Assembly (NCBI RefSeq): GCF_002197685.1
Contig: NZ_NBBI01000002.1
Span: 620,001 to 684,000 of the forward strand
DNA from: Sphingomonas dokdonensis
GTDB taxonomy: Bacteria > Pseudomonadota > Alphaproteobacteria > Sphingomonadales > Sphingomonadaceae
Direction of reading: 5' to 3'
DNA: 64,000 nt
The notes beneath the pieces are model-generated. The model searched no databases and was not told the origin of the DNA. It was given only the letters and a program-made list of their open reading frames with translations. The stretch's first letter is position 1; every line of letters starts with the position of its first letter. Shown here piece by piece: positions 38,832 through 50,365 of this stretch. A program made the translations under genes and the position numbers.

Positions 38832-39314
38832 TCAGGCGCCCGTCTTGATCTGCTCGCGACCGGCCTCGGCGGCGGCGTTGCCGACGTTGGACGCAGCGGA
38901 GGCGACGCCCTGAAGCAGTGATTTCGCCTGCTCGCGCGCGCCGTCCTTCGTCAGGCCACGATCCGCAAGCTCACCCTTGCCTGTCTCTTTCGCGGCGGCA
39001 AAAGCTGCCATCGCAGCCATGCCGACCTTTTTTCCAACCGGCGCAAGCAGTTCTTTCTCACGCTCGCTGCGCGGCACCAGCGCGCCGACGATGGCACCAA
39101 GCGCGATCCCGCCTGCCAACACGCTGAGCGGGTTACTTTCAACGAAGTCACCGGTCTGATGCGCGGCGTCGCGCAGCGCTTCACGGGAGGTTTCGGCCGT
39201 TTCGCCAGCGCGATTCACGGCGCTCTCATAAGCGTGGCTTGCCCGGTCGCGCAGCGAGTCGTGCTGATCATGGCCGGGCGTCTTGGTCGAAGTCTCGTTG
39301 CGAGCGTCGGTCAT
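38832..39314 (-). CDS. ElaB/YqjD/DUF883-like membrane-anchored protein
   Basis: A 160-residue protein. An amphipathic, charged N-terminal helix region (SLRDRASHAYESAVNRAGET) is followed by a glycine-rich membrane segment ESNPLSVLAGGIALGAIVGA at about 58-77, which recalls the C-terminal anchor of ElaB/YqjD. Those proteins tether ribosomes or respond to stationary phase in E. coli. Here the anchor is central and followed by a long alanine-rich tail. ATG overlaps the upstream gene stop by ATGA. It is the last gene of a four-gene minus-strand operon. Confidence 0.75.
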   Translation of the reverse strand: MTDARNETSTKTPGHDQHDSLRDRASHAYESAVNRAGETAETSREALRDAAHQTGDFVESNPLSVLAGGIALGAIVGALVPRSEREKELLAPVGKKVGMAAMAAFAAAKETGKGELADRGLTKDGAREQAKSLLQGVASAASNVGNAAAEAGREQIKTGA

Positions 39315-39676
39315 TTGCTTTTCCTCTCGGCCGATTGCGGCCAGTCACCTGGAATGGAACGCGCTAGCTGCGCGTCGGTTTCGGCCTTCAGCCGGCGCTT
39401 GCTGGCAAAAGCGGCGGCGATCCGGCGGCGGGCGAGCCAGGCAAGCGCAACCGTCACACCCCAGACGACGCGCTCGGGATGTGCCCGGGCCGACCGAATG
39501 CCGGTGCGCAATGCGCGCTCGCTGCTGTCCTGCAGATTGTCCATCGCATCACGTGCGACAACTCGCGGATCGAGCCGGGCCTGAAGCGTAGACGCGCTTT
39601 GACTGAGGCGCTGGCGCGCCGCCTCTGCTCGCGCCTGTGCGCGTGCGACGGTTGCTGCCTGCGGATCCGCGCTCAA
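39311..39676 (-). CDS. DUF3618-like protein
   Basis: A 121-residue protein starting at TTG 39676, which overlaps the previous stop as TTGA. The first half contains ARAEAARQRLSQSASTLQAR followed by LDPRVVARDAM, which resembles the DUF3618 signature (helix plus LSPKNVA-type motif). A short hydrophobic segment WGVTVALAWLA is near residue 80. DUF3618 proteins commonly pair with YqjE-like and DUF883 genes in alphaproteobacteria, as here. Function is unknown. Confidence 0.78.
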   Translation of the reverse strand: MSADPQAATVARAQARAEAARQRLSQSASTLQARLDPRVVARDAMDNLQDSSERALRTGIRSARAHPERVVWGVTVALAWLARRRIAAAFASKRRLKAETDAQLARSIPGDWPQSAERKSK

Positions 39677-40014
39677 GAATCTGCCTTTCGGGAAAGCTGC
39701 GCCTTGCCCATGAGGCCGAGTACTGCGGCGATCGTCAGCACGCCCAGAACAACGGCGAGTGTCGCAAGGCCAGGCCCGACCAACGTGGCCAAGGTCATGA
39801 TCGCGCCGACGAGACATGCGATCAGTGCCGCGAGGGCCAGAACGCCAGCGGCGCCGAAGTACACGGCGGCCCATTTGTAGCGGGTCACCGCAAACAGCGC
39901 GCGTGCCTTGACCAATGCGACTTCAGCCTGGGCCGCTTCCCGTGCGTCCCCGGCAAGCTGCGACACAAGCTGGCCGATGCCGGGCTCCTCCGCGCCGGCT
40001 CTTTCCAGCAGCAT
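39673..40014 (-). CDS. YqjE-like phage-holin-superfamily III membrane protein
   Basis: A 113-residue protein with an N-terminal amphipathic helix (LVSQLAGDAREAAQAEVALVKAR) and two closely spaced membrane segments (AAVYFGAAGVLALAALIACLVG and ATLVGPGLATLAVVLGVLTI, both in part), the layout of YqjE and holin superfamily III. Despite the family name it is chromosomal and probably an envelope-stress protein, not a lysis factor. It lies 5 bases after the DUF883-like gene and overlaps the DUF3618-like gene. Confidence 0.82.
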   Translation of the reverse strand: MLLERAGAEEPGIGQLVSQLAGDAREAAQAEVALVKARALFAVTRYKWAAVYFGAAGVLALAALIACLVGAIMTLATLVGPGLATLAVVLGVLTIAAVLGLMGKAQLSRKADS

Positions 40015-40019
40015 CGATG

Positions 40020-40598
40020 TTACGCCTTGTCGCGGTTATCGAGTCCAGCAGACACGAGGCGCGCCGCCGCAAAGCCGATGGCGGCTGCGATGCCGAGCGC
40101 CGCCGTCGGGCTCTTGCGGACCAGTTCGCGCGCATCGTCGAGCAGTTGGTCGACCGTGCGATCGTTTAGCGCGGAGGAGAAGCCCTGCACCTGATCGGCT
40201 GCGCTGCGCGCGTACTGGCCGTATTGCTCGCCAAGCTTTTCATCTACCTGGCCAGCCGCATCGTTCAGCATCGCCACGATCTGATCGAGCGCCCCGGTTG
40301 CTTTCGCCTTGCCCTGATCAGCCGCGGTGCGCGCCCGATCGCCTGCTTCGCTTTTCAGCTTCACAATCCCGTCGCTGATCGCCTGACGCGGCGAGCCGGA
40401 GATCGAACCGTCGCTGTTCGTGCTGCCGCTCTGCGATTGCGCCGTGTTGGTGGACGGGCTCGCAATAGAATCGCCATTGGCGGTGCCGGCAGTCTTCAGC
40501 GGATCGACCGGCTGAAAAGCGTCCTTGGGGGCGTAGGGATCAGTGCCGGTGGACGTGACGTCCTGATCGGTCATTGGCTTGGTCGTGTCGTCGGCCAT
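40020..40598 (-). CDS. DUF883-like protein with long disordered N-terminus
   Basis: A 192-residue protein, first gene of the operon. Residues 1-80 are rich in S, T, D, Q and N (TNTAQSQSGSTNSDGS) and probably disordered. Residues 85-150 form a charged helix region, and the C-terminal ARELVRKSPTAALGIAAAIG ends in a glycine/alanine membrane anchor like that of DUF883/ElaB proteins. AGGAAGGA lies just upstream of ATG 40598, and a candidate EcfG promoter lies 28 bases further upstream. Confidence 0.78.
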   Translation of the reverse strand: MADDTTKPMTDQDVTSTGTDPYAPKDAFQPVDPLKTAGTANGDSIASPSTNTAQSQSGSTNSDGSISGSPRQAISDGIVKLKSEAGDRARTAADQGKAKATGALDQIVAMLNDAAGQVDEKLGEQYGQYARSAADQVQGFSSALNDRTVDQLLDDARELVRKSPTAALGIAAAIGFAAARLVSAGLDNRDKA

Positions 40599-40625
40599 GG
40601 GAAATCCTTCCTGTATCGCTCGGAG

Positions 40626-40651
40626 AACCCCGTGGCGCCGGCCGAGGTTCC
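40626..40651 (-). promoter_or_regulatory. Candidate EcfG-type promoter of the stress/envelope operon
   Basis: On the minus strand GGAAC (40651-40647) is followed 17 bases later by GGTT (40629-40626). EcfG promoters in alphaproteobacteria are GGAAC-N16/17-(C/G)GTT, so this fits with G in the variable position. It is well placed, 28 bases before the start codon of the first gene, and the gene types in the operon are typical of general-stress regulons. Confidence 0.6.
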
Positions 40652-40717
40652 ATCCTGAATTGCCGCGGCGTGCACGGCTCGTTATCGGGCAGGGCGAACC
40701 AATCCTCGCCATCGTAG

Positions 40718-42010
<1,293 letters not shown>

Positions 42011-42054
42011 AAGCGCTTGAAAATAGGCGGGCTTTCGGCGACATCACGTTTGTC

Positions 42055-42369
42055 ATGCGCCGGAAGCCATCCTCCTTTTCTGCAGTCCTGAAACGTGCTG
42101 CGTGGCCGGCTGCGGCGCTGCTGGTGATGGCGTTCTTCGGCGGCTATGCGGTGCTCGGCACCAATGGGCTGCTCGCCTATGGCGATTACAAGCGGCAGGT
42201 GGCCAAGCGCGAGCATCGGTTTGCCGTGCTGGATCAGAAGCGCGAGCTGTTGCGCAATCGCGTTGCGCTGCTCGATCCGCGGCATGCCAATCCTGACATG
42301 GTCGATGAGCTGGTGCGCCGCGAACTGAATGTTGCGCATCCTGATGAAGTGATCGTCCCACTCAATTAG
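42055..42369 (+). CDS. ftsB: Septum formation initiator FtsB/DivIC
   Basis: A 104-residue bitopic division protein. One membrane helix lies at about residues 15-37 (AWPAAALLVMAFFGGYAVL), followed by a periplasmic coiled coil (YKRQVAKREHRFAVLDQKR) and the short conserved tail DMVDELVRRELN. It works with FtsL and FtsQ at the septum. The eno-ftsB order is widespread in proteobacteria. Confidence 0.93.
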   Translation: MRRKPSSFSAVLKRAAWPAAALLVMAFFGGYAVLGTNGLLAYGDYKRQVAKREHRFAVLDQKRELLRNRVALLDPRHANPDMVDELVRRELNVAHPDEVIVPLN

Positions 42370-42516
42370 CGGCTCGTCTGCCGGGCTAGCCTTTGGCTGC
42401 GGCCAAGCCCGCCGCGGCCTCGCGACATGATCTCCTGTATTGCTTGTACGGCGATCGACGTTGCCCGACTGCCCCGCGCGCTTTATCGCGGTGCGGGTAT
42501 CTCGAGGGGGCGTTCA

Positions 42517-43767
42517 TTGAAGACCATGTTGCTTGCCGCTGCTGCGGTTCTCGCTGCTGTTCCTGCCGCGGCGGAGACGGTGGTCGTTACCGCCGCACGG
42601 ATGCTTGACGTCGAAAGCGGGCGGATCGTGGAGCAGCCGGTGATCACCGTCACCGACGGGCGGATCACTGCGGTAGGTGGGACGGCGCCGGCGGGTGCGG
42701 CGCGGCTCGATCTGGGTGACGTGACGCTCGTGCCCGGGCTGATCGACATGCATGTGCATCTCGACAGCACGCCGCTGTACGGCGGCTATACCGGCCTGCA
42801 GTTCACCGACAGCTTCTGGGCGGTGCAAGGCGTTGGCAACGCCGCGGCGATGCTGCGCGCTGGCTTTACGACGGTGCGCAACGTCGGGTCGGAGAATTAC
42901 AACGATGTCGCCTACAAGCAGGCGATCGATGAGGGGCTCATGATCGGGCCGCGCATCGTGCCGGCGGCGCATGCGCTCGGCGCCACGGGTGGGCATTGCG
43001 ACAGCACCTTCTTTCCGCCGTCCTTCGATCAGCATGGCAAGGCGATCGGCGACACCCCGGACGAGTTGCGCTTCCGTGTGCGCGAGCAGCGCAAATACGG
43101 GGCGGAGGTGATCAAGGTGTGCGCAACGGGCGGCGTGTTCAGCCGGAACACCGAGCCGGGTCAGCAGCAGCTCTCGGAGGCGGAACTGAAGGGCATTGCG
43201 GACGAGGCGCATCAATGGGGGCTGAAGACTGCGGCGCACGCGCATGGTGCCGCGGGGATCAAGGCGGCGATCCGCGCCGGGATCGATACGATCGAGCATG
43301 CCAGCCTGATCGACGACGAGGGCATCCGGCTCGCCAAGGAGCGCGGCGCATACCTGTCGATGGACATCTACAACACCGAATATACGCAGGCAGAAGGCGC
43401 CAAAAACGGCGTGTTGGAGGATAATCTTCGCAAGGATCGTGAAGTGGCGCAGATCCAGCGCGACAATTTCCGCAAGGCCAATGCCGCGGGCGTGAAGATG
43501 GTGTTCGGCACCGATGCCGGCGTGATGCCGCACAAGGACGCCGCCAAGCAGTTCCGCGTCATGGTTCAATATGGGATGACCCCACTGCAGGCGATCCGCG
43601 CGGCGACGCTAACCGCAGCGGAGGCGCTCGGCCGCAGCAAGGACGTCGGCGTGATCAAAGTGGGTCACTTCGGGGATATGGTGGCCGTTTCCGGCAACCC
43701 GCTGGCCGACGTCACGGTGCTGGAGCGGCCCGTTGCCGTGATCAAAGGCGGTGCGCGGGTCGAGTGA
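42517..43767 (+). CDS. Secreted metal-dependent amidohydrolase (imidazolonepropionase-like)
   Basis: A 416-residue enzyme of the amidohydrolase superfamily with a signal peptide (MKTMLLAAAAVLAAVPAAAE). Metal ligands are in DMHVHLD, the probable carboxylated lysine in EVIKVCATGG, and further ligands in AAHAHGAAG, IEHASLID and FGTDAG. Close relatives include Xaa-Pro dipeptidases and imidazolonepropionase-like enzymes; the substrate is probably a dipeptide or cyclic amide. TTG 42517 has GAGGGGG 6 bases upstream; ATG 42526 has none. Confidence 0.88.
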   Translation: MKTMLLAAAAVLAAVPAAAETVVVTAARMLDVESGRIVEQPVITVTDGRITAVGGTAPAGAARLDLGDVTLVPGLIDMHVHLDSTPLYGGYTGLQFTDSFWAVQGVGNAAAMLRAGFTTVRNVGSENYNDVAYKQAIDEGLMIGPRIVPAAHALGATGGHCDSTFFPPSFDQHGKAIGDTPDELRFRVREQRKYGAEVIKVCATGGVFSRNTEPGQQQLSEAELKGIADEAHQWGLKTAAHAHGAAGIKAAIRAGIDTIEHASLIDDEGIRLAKERGAYLSMDIYNTEYTQAEGAKNGVLEDNLRKDREVAQIQRDNFRKANAAGVKMVFGTDAGVMPHKDAAKQFRVMVQYGMTPLQAIRAATLTAAEALGRSKDVGVIKVGHFGDMVAVSGNPLADVTVLERPVAVIKGGARVE

Positions 43768-43812
43768 ACCAGATGTGATCGCAACGGTTCATCGGCGTGA
43801 AGGAGTGCGCCG

Positions 43813-44163
43813 ATGACCGATGACGATCGCGAGCAGGTCTACAAGGACTTCAACGAGGCGGTGAATATGCCGCCGGCCGAGATCGAGAAGTTTCTCAATA
43901 CCGACGAGTCCAAGGAGGTTGGCTGGAAGGGCAAGGATGGCAACGGCGATGGCGAAAGCGTCGGCCATGCTTCAGGCCGGCGGATCGTGGAGATCAAGCG
44001 TACCAAGAAGGCCGACCTGACCGACGACGATTATGCGCACATGAAGAAGGTGGTCGGCTACGTGCACCGTCACATGGCGCAGGGCGGTCCGGAGGACGAC
44101 AAGGAGCATAGCGCGTGGCGCTATTCGCTCATGAACTGGGGCCACGACCCGCTGAAGAAGTGA
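43813..44163 (+). CDS. DUF3140 family protein
   Basis: A 116-residue acidic protein matching DUF3140: FNEAVNMPPAEIEKFLNTDES, GHASGRRIVEIKRTKKADLT, then KVVGYVHRHMAQGG and WRYSLMNWGHDP. The function is unknown; some relatives are annotated as possibly DNA-binding. A strong AAGGAG lies 9 bases before ATG 43813. Just upstream, TGAAC (43765) and GGTT (43786) are 16 bases apart, one mismatch from an EcfG promoter. A GACGCC/GGCGTC stem (44162-44183) may terminate it. Confidence 0.88.
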   Translation: MTDDDREQVYKDFNEAVNMPPAEIEKFLNTDESKEVGWKGKDGNGDGESVGHASGRRIVEIKRTKKADLTDDDYAHMKKVVGYVHRHMAQGGPEDDKEHSAWRYSLMNWGHDPLKK

Positions 44164-44236
44164 CGCCCTGAAGAAGTGGCGTCCGTGCCGCTTTGTGGTT
44201 AACGGCGGCGGCCTGACACATGGGGAGTGGTGGGCG

Positions 44237-45232
44237 ATGCGGGGTTGGCGACTGATCGGCGGAATGGCGGCGGCGGCGATGCTTATGGGTGCCGCGCCCG
44301 ACGACCCCGACTTCGGCCCAAACCTCGAACGCTTCACCTACCCCTGGCCGGTGCAGACCATGACGGTGGACGTGGTGGGCGAGCCCGCCAGCATGGCCTT
44401 TATGGACATTGCCGCGGAGCGTCCGAACGGCCGCACGGTCGTGCTGCTGCATGGCAAGAACTTCTGCGGCGCGACTTGGGCGTCGAGCGCGCGGGCGCTG
44501 GTGAAGGCAGGCTATCGCGTGATCGTCCCCGACCAGATCGGCTTCTGCAAATCTTCGAAGCCGCGCGCGGCGCAGTACAGCCTCGCCATGCTGGCCAACA
44601 ACACGCGCCGGCTGCTGGCCTCGCGCGGGGTGAGCCGCGCGACGATCGTCGGGCACTCGATGGGCGGCATGCTGGCGATGCGCTACGCCATCATGTTCCC
44701 CGATGCGGTGGACCGGCTGGTGCTGGTCAATCCACTGGGGCTGATCGACCGGTCGGAGGAGGGCGTGCCGTATAACGATGTCGACTCGCTGTGGGCGAAT
44801 GAGCGCAAGACCAGCTATGCCTCGATCAAGGCGTATCAGCAGGCGAACTATTACCACGGCACGTGGAAGCCGTCCTACGATCGCTGGGTCTGGATGCAGA
44901 CGGGGATGTATGCCGGGCAGGGGCGGGCGATCGTGTCGCTGGCGCAGGCCAAGACGAGCGAGATGATCCGCACCCAGCCGGTGGCGCATGAGCTGTACCG
45001 CCTGAAAGCGCCCACGACCGTCATCGTCGGGACGCTGGATCGTACCGCGTTCGGGCGCGGACAGGCGTCGGCATCGCTGCAGCAATTCCTGAAGGCCATT
45101 CCGCAGATCGCGCCGGACGCGGTGCGCAAGATGCCCAAGGGCAATCTGGTGCGGCTGGACGGGCTGGGCCATTCGCCGCAGGTCGAGGATCCGGCACGAT
45201 TCGAAAAGCTGCTGCTGGAGACGCTTGGCTGA
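44237..45232 (+). CDS. Exported alpha/beta hydrolase
   Basis: A 331-residue alpha/beta hydrolase with a signal peptide (about residues 1-20, ending in LMGAAPDD). The nucleophile elbow is GHSMGGM, the oxyanion region LLHGKNFCGATW, the acid is probably D in GTLDRTAFG and the His is in GLGHSPQ. An esterase or lipase-like role in the periplasm is likely; the substrate is unknown. ATG 44237 is preferred over an earlier in-frame start because it gives a proper signal peptide. Confidence 0.88.
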   Translation: MRGWRLIGGMAAAAMLMGAAPDDPDFGPNLERFTYPWPVQTMTVDVVGEPASMAFMDIAAERPNGRTVVLLHGKNFCGATWASSARALVKAGYRVIVPDQIGFCKSSKPRAAQYSLAMLANNTRRLLASRGVSRATIVGHSMGGMLAMRYAIMFPDAVDRLVLVNPLGLIDRSEEGVPYNDVDSLWANERKTSYASIKAYQQANYYHGTWKPSYDRWVWMQTGMYAGQGRAIVSLAQAKTSEMIRTQPVAHELYRLKAPTTVIVGTLDRTAFGRGQASASLQQFLKAIPQIAPDAVRKMPKGNLVRLDGLGHSPQVEDPARFEKLLLETLG

Positions 45233-45266
45233 CGACCGCCGCGCCGCGCGCGCCCGCTGCCGCTGA

Positions 45267-45295
45267 TTGACGCGGGCGGCCCCCATGCGTATAGC
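45267..45295 (+). promoter_or_regulatory. Sigma-70 promoter of the str operon
   Basis: TTGACG at 45267-45272 and TATAGC at 45290-45295 are 17 bases apart, a near-consensus primary promoter. It lies about 160 bases upstream of rpsL, leaving a long leader typical of ribosomal operons. Confidence 0.75.
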
Positions 45296-45458
45296 CGCGC
45301 CCGTTCGTGCCGGGTCTGACTCGTCATGGGCAAGCTTGAACATTGCTGGATGCTTAGAGGACCCGGGTGGCTTTATGCGGCCGCCCCATGGTCCTTTTCG
45401 TATTCCAAGTGCTGTCAGGGCTCCAGCAAAGTAACCTATACGAAAGGTGAAGGCTTCA

Positions 45459-45830
45459 ATGCCGACGATCAACCAGCTGGTCCGCAAGGGCCGCGACCCG
45501 CAGAAGGCCAAGAGCAAGGTCCCTGCGATGGAGCAGAACCCGCAGAAGCGCGGCGTCTGCACCCGTGTTTACACGACGACCCCGAAGAAGCCGAACTCGG
45601 CATTGCGCAAGGTGGCCAAGGTTCGCCTGACCAACCAGCGCGAAGTCATCAGCTACATTCCGGGTGAAGGCCACAACCTGCAGGAGCACTCGGTGGTGCT
45701 GATCCGCGGCGGCCGTGTGCGCGACCTTCCGGGCGTGCGCTACCACGTGCTGCGCGGCGTGCTCGATACGCAGGGCGTCAAGGACCGTCGCCAGTCCCGT
45801 TCCAAGTACGGCGCAAAGCGTCCGAAGTAA
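45459..45830 (+). CDS. rpsL: 30S ribosomal protein S12 with Arg at position 88
   Basis: S12 sits at the decoding centre and controls accuracy. The 123-residue protein has the conserved [13 protein letters not shown] loop with K43 intact. In the second streptomycin loop it reads [13 protein letters not shown], so residue 88 is Arg (codon CGC at 45720-45722) where E. coli has Lys. Lys-to-Arg at this site confers streptomycin resistance in E. coli and mycobacteria. ATG 45459 gives the family start [11 protein letters not shown]. First gene of the str operon. Confidence 0.98.
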   Translation: MPTINQLVRKGRDPQKAKSKVPAMEQNPQKRGVCTRVYTTTPKKPNSALRKVAKVRLTNQREVISYIPGEGHNLQEHSVVLIRGGRVRDLPGVRYHVLRGVLDTQGVKDRRQSRSKYGAKRPK

Positions 45831-45886
45831 GCCGGTCGACACTATTGTTCGACCAACACGGCTGAAGTTTAGAAGGAAGATATCAG

Positions 45887-46357
45887 ATGGCACGTCGTCG
45901 TCGTCCCGAGAAGCGGGAAATCCTGCCTGATCCCGTTTACGGGGATGAGGTTCTGTCCAAGTTCATGAATTCGGTGATGCTGGACGGCAAGAAGTCCGTC
46001 GCCGAGGGCATCGTCTATTCGGCGCTCACCACCGTCGAGACCCGCGCCAAGCGTGATCCGCTGGGCGTGTTTCATGACGCGCTGAACAACATCAAGCCGG
46101 GCATTGAGGTCCGCAGCCGCCGCGTCGGCGGTGCGACCTACCAGGTGCCGGTCGAGGTTCGTCCGGAGCGTGCGCAGGCGCTTGCGATCCGCTGGCTGAT
46201 CGCCGCGGCGCGCGGCCGCAGCGAGAACACCATGGATGCGCGTCTGTCGGGCGAGCTGCTCGACGCGTCGAACAACCGCGGCAACGCGGTGAAGAAGCGC
46301 GAAGACACGCACCGCATGGCCGAAGCGAACCGCGCCTTCAGCCACTATCGCTGGTAA
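45887..46357 (+). CDS. rpsG: 30S ribosomal protein S7
   Basis: S7 organises the 3' major domain of 16S rRNA near the decoding site. The 156-residue protein begins [16 protein letters not shown] and has [17 protein letters not shown] and the C-terminal [21 protein letters not shown] in part. It follows rpsL by 56 bases in the str operon. In E. coli S7 represses this operon through the rpsL-rpsG junction; that regulation is not shown here. Confidence 0.98.
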   Translation: MARRRRPEKREILPDPVYGDEVLSKFMNSVMLDGKKSVAEGIVYSALTTVETRAKRDPLGVFHDALNNIKPGIEVRSRRVGGATYQVPVEVRPERAQALAIRWLIAAARGRSENTMDARLSGELLDASNNRGNAVKKREDTHRMAEANRAFSHYRW

Positions 46358-46403
46358 TGGCCGTGGCTTCCGTCTTGGAAGCGCAACGCACGTGAACTAT
46401 ATC

Positions 46404-46434
46404 GTGGGGAGCCGGCCATGGGCCTGCTCCCCAC
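46404..46434 (+). promoter_or_regulatory. Hairpin between rpsG and fusA
   Basis: GTGGGGAGC at 46404-46412 pairs perfectly with GCTCCCCAC at 46426-46434 around a 13-base loop, ending 8 bases before the fusA ribosome binding site AAGGAAAG. No T-run follows, so a translational control or processing site is more likely than a terminator. Confidence 0.55.
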
Positions 46435-46455
46435 ATCGCTAAGGAAAGCCCGACC

Positions 46456-48549
46456 ATGGCCCGCAGCCATCCGCTCGAACTCTATCGCAACATCGGCATC
46501 ATGGCGCACATCGACGCCGGCAAGACGACGACGACCGAGCGCATCCTTTATTACACCGGCAAGTCCTACAAGATCGGCGAAGTGCACGAAGGCACCGCGA
46601 CGATGGATTGGATGGAGCAGGAGCAGGAGCGCGGCATCACCATCACCTCCGCAGCCACCACCTGCAAGTGGAAGGCTGAGGAAGGGAAGGGTCCCGAGCA
46701 CCTCATCAACATCATCGACACCCCGGGTCACGTCGACTTCACTATCGAGGTGGAGCGCAGCTTGCGCGTGCTCGACGGCGCGGTTGCATGCTTCGACGGC
46801 GTTGCTGGCGTTGAGCCGCAGTCCGAGACCGTGTGGCGTCAGGCCGACAAGTACGGCGTGCCGCGCATGTGCTTCGTCAACAAGCTCGACCGTACCGGCG
46901 CTGATTTCTACTTCTGCGTGCAGTCGATCATCGATCGCCTGGGTGCGAAGCCCGCCGTGCTGTATCTCCCGATCGGCATGGAAGGCGGCTTCAAGGGCTT
47001 GGTCGACCTGGTCGAGAACCGCGCCATCATCTGGCTCGAAGAGTCGCTGGGCGCGAAGTTCGAATATCAGGCGATCCCCGACGACATGGCGGAGAAGGCG
47101 GCGAAGTATCGCAGCGACCTGATCGAGCTTGCCGTCGAGCAGGACGACGACGCGATGGAAGCGTATCTCGAGGGCAACGAGCCTGACGCGGCGACGCTGA
47201 AGAAGCTGATCCGCAAGGGCACGCTCAACATGTCGTTCGTGCCGGTCGTTTGCGGCTCGGCGTTCAAGAACAAGGGCGTGCAGCCGCTGCTCGACGCCGT
47301 GGTCGACTTCCTGCCGAGCCCGCTCGACGTGCCGGCGATCAAGGGCGTGAAGCTCGACGGCGAGACGCCGGACGAGCGCCCGTCCTCGGACGAGGCACCG
47401 TTCTCGGCGCTGGCGTTCAAGATCATGAACGATCCCTTCGTCGGCTCGCTGACCTTTGCGCGCATCTATTCGGGCGTGCTCACCAAGGGCGGCTACCTGA
47501 ACTCGGTGAAGGACAAGAAGGAAAAGATCGGCCGTATGCTCCTGATGCACGCGAACTCGCGTGAGGACATCGAGGAAGCGCGTGCGGGCGATATCGTCGC
47601 GATCGCGGGCCTCAAGGAGACCACGACGGGCGATACCCTCTGCGATCCGGCGCACCCGATCATCCTGGAGCGCATGGAGTTTCCGGAGCCGGTGATCGAG
47701 CTGTCGGTGGAGCCGAAGACCAAGGCGGACCAGGAAAAGATGGGCATCGCGCTCAATCGCCTCGCTGCCGAGGATCCCTCGTTCCGCGTATCGACCGATC
47801 ACGAATCGGGTCAGACGATCATCAAGGGGATGGGCGAGCTTCACCTCGAGATCCTCGTCGATCGCATGAAGCGCGAGTTCAAGGTCGAGGCAAACGTCGG
47901 TGCGCCGCAGGTGGCGTATCGCGAATACCTCAAGAAGAAGGTCGATATCGACTACACGCACAAGAAGCAGTCGGGCGGCTCTGGCCAGTTCGGCCGCGTG
48001 AAGGCGACGCTCGTCCCCGGCGAGCGTGGGTCGGGCTACCAGTTCTTCGACGAGATCAAGGGCGGCAACATTCCGCGCGAATACATCCCGTCGGTGGAAA
48101 AGGGCTTCAAGGAGACGGCGGAAACCGGTCACCTTATCGGCTTCCCGATCATCGACTTCGAGGTTCACCTGACGGACGGCGCGTACCACGACGTCGACTC
48201 GTCGGCACTGGCCTTCGAAATCTGTGCCCGCGGCGCCATGCGCGAAGCGGCGGCAAAGGCAGGCATCACCCTGCTCGAGCCGGTGATGAAGGTCGAGGTC
48301 GTGACGCCGGAGGATTACCTCGGCGACGTGATCGGCGACATGAACTCGCGTCGTGGCCAGATCCAGGGCACCGATACGCGCGGCAATGCGCAGGCGGTGA
48401 CGGCAATGGTGCCGCTCGCGAACATGTTCGGCTACGTGAACCAGCTGCGCTCGTTCACCCAGGGCCGCGCGAGCTACTCCATGCAGTTCTCGCACTATGA
48501 TGAAGTGCCGCAGAATGTGGCCGACGAAGTGAAGGCCAAGATGGCCTAA
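46456..48549 (+). CDS. fusA: Elongation factor G
   Basis: GTPase that drives translocation on the ribosome. The 697-residue protein has the G1 motif [10 protein letters not shown]2 [10 protein letters not shown]3 DTPGHVDF, and G4 NKLDRTGAD, followed by domains II-V ([15 protein letters not shown] in domain [23 protein letters not shown] in part in domain V). ATG 46456 has AAGGAAAG upstream. It is in the usual str order rpsL-rpsG-fusA-tuf. Confidence 0.98.
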   Translation: MARSHPLELYRNIGIMAHIDAGKTTTTERILYYTGKSYKIGEVHEGTATMDWMEQEQERGITITSAATTCKWKAEEGKGPEHLINIIDTPGHVDFTIEVERSLRVLDGAVACFDGVAGVEPQSETVWRQADKYGVPRMCFVNKLDRTGADFYFCVQSIIDRLGAKPAVLYLPIGMEGGFKGLVDLVENRAIIWLEESLGAKFEYQAIPDDMAEKAAKYRSDLIELAVEQDDDAMEAYLEGNEPDAATLKKLIRKGTLNMSFVPVVCGSAFKNKGVQPLLDAVVDFLPSPLDVPAIKGVKLDGETPDERPSSDEAPFSALAFKIMNDPFVGSLTFARIYSGVLTKGGYLNSVKDKKEKIGRMLLMHANSREDIEEARAGDIVAIAGLKETTTGDTLCDPAHPIILERMEFPEPVIELSVEPKTKADQEKMGIALNRLAAEDPSFRVSTDHESGQTIIKGMGELHLEILVDRMKREFKVEANVGAPQVAYREYLKKKVDIDYTHKKQSGGSGQFGRVKATLVPGERGSGYQFFDEIKGGNIPREYIPSVEKGFKETAETGHLIGFPIIDFEVHLTDGAYHDVDSSALAFEICARGAMREAAAKAGITLLEPVMKVEVVTPEDYLGDVIGDMNSRRGQIQGTDTRGNAQAVTAMVPLANMFGYVNQLRSFTQGRASYSMQFSHYDEVPQNVADEVKAKMA

Positions 48550-48680
48550 GTGCTTTCCCGCCACTCGGCAGGCCCGTGTGGCGGGAGAGGGTTTGCGAAA
48601 CAGAGATTCAGTCGTTATGGGGCCGCGTTCACGACGAGTCCTCGTGCGGCTCCAGTGGAAATCCAGAAGGTAGGACAACA

Positions 48681-49874
<1,194 letters not shown>

Positions 49875-49913
49875 GATCTTTTCCTAAGATCTAAGCGGTT
49901 CGCCGCAAAGCTG

Positions 49914-49955
49914 CCGCCCGGCACGCCATTTGGTGTGCCGGGCGGTTGCCTTTTT
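49914..49955 (+). terminator. Rho-independent terminator of the str operon
   Basis: CCGCCCGGCAC and GTGCCGGGCGG form a perfect 11-bp stem with a 10-base loop, followed by TTGCCTTTTTAT. It separates the str operon from rpsJ. Confidence 0.9.
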
Positions 49956-50046
49956 ATGAGAGCGCGGTTATTGGCCGCGCCTCGCAAGTTTCACGAACAG
50001 CAAGAGCCGCGATCACGCGGCCCGCTCTTTCGCATCGGTAGGGATT

Positions 50047-50355
50047 ATGGACAGCAACATCCGCATTCGCCTGAAGGCGTTCGACCATCGTGTGCTCGAC
50101 CAGGCGACCGGCGACATCGCCGACACCGCCAGACGTACCGGTGCCCTGATTCGCGGTCCGATCCCGCTTCCGACGCGTATCGAGAAGTTCACGGTCAACC
50201 GTGGCCCGCACGTCGACAAGAAGAGCCGCGAGCAGTTCGAGGTGCGCACCTACAAGCGCATGCTCGACATCGTGCAGCCGACCCCGCAGACCGTCGACGC
50301 GCTGATGAAGCTTGACCTCGCGGCGGGCGTTGACGTCGAGATCAAGCTGGCGTAA
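50047..50355 (+). CDS. rpsJ: 30S ribosomal protein S10
   Basis: S10 is a 30S head protein and, with NusB, part of the antitermination complex. The 102 residues include [34 protein letters not shown] in part and the C-terminal [18 protein letters not shown]. The str terminator lies 92 bases upstream. A GCCGCG/CGCGGC stem at 50006-50021 is in the leader. A hairpin follows the gene, and a 280-base spacer separates it from rplC. Confidence 0.98.
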   Translation: MDSNIRIRLKAFDHRVLDQATGDIADTARRTGALIRGPIPLPTRIEKFTVNRGPHVDKKSREQFEVRTYKRMLDIVQPTPQTVDALMKLDLAAGVDVEIKLA

Positions 50356-50365
50356 TGGCCAGCAT

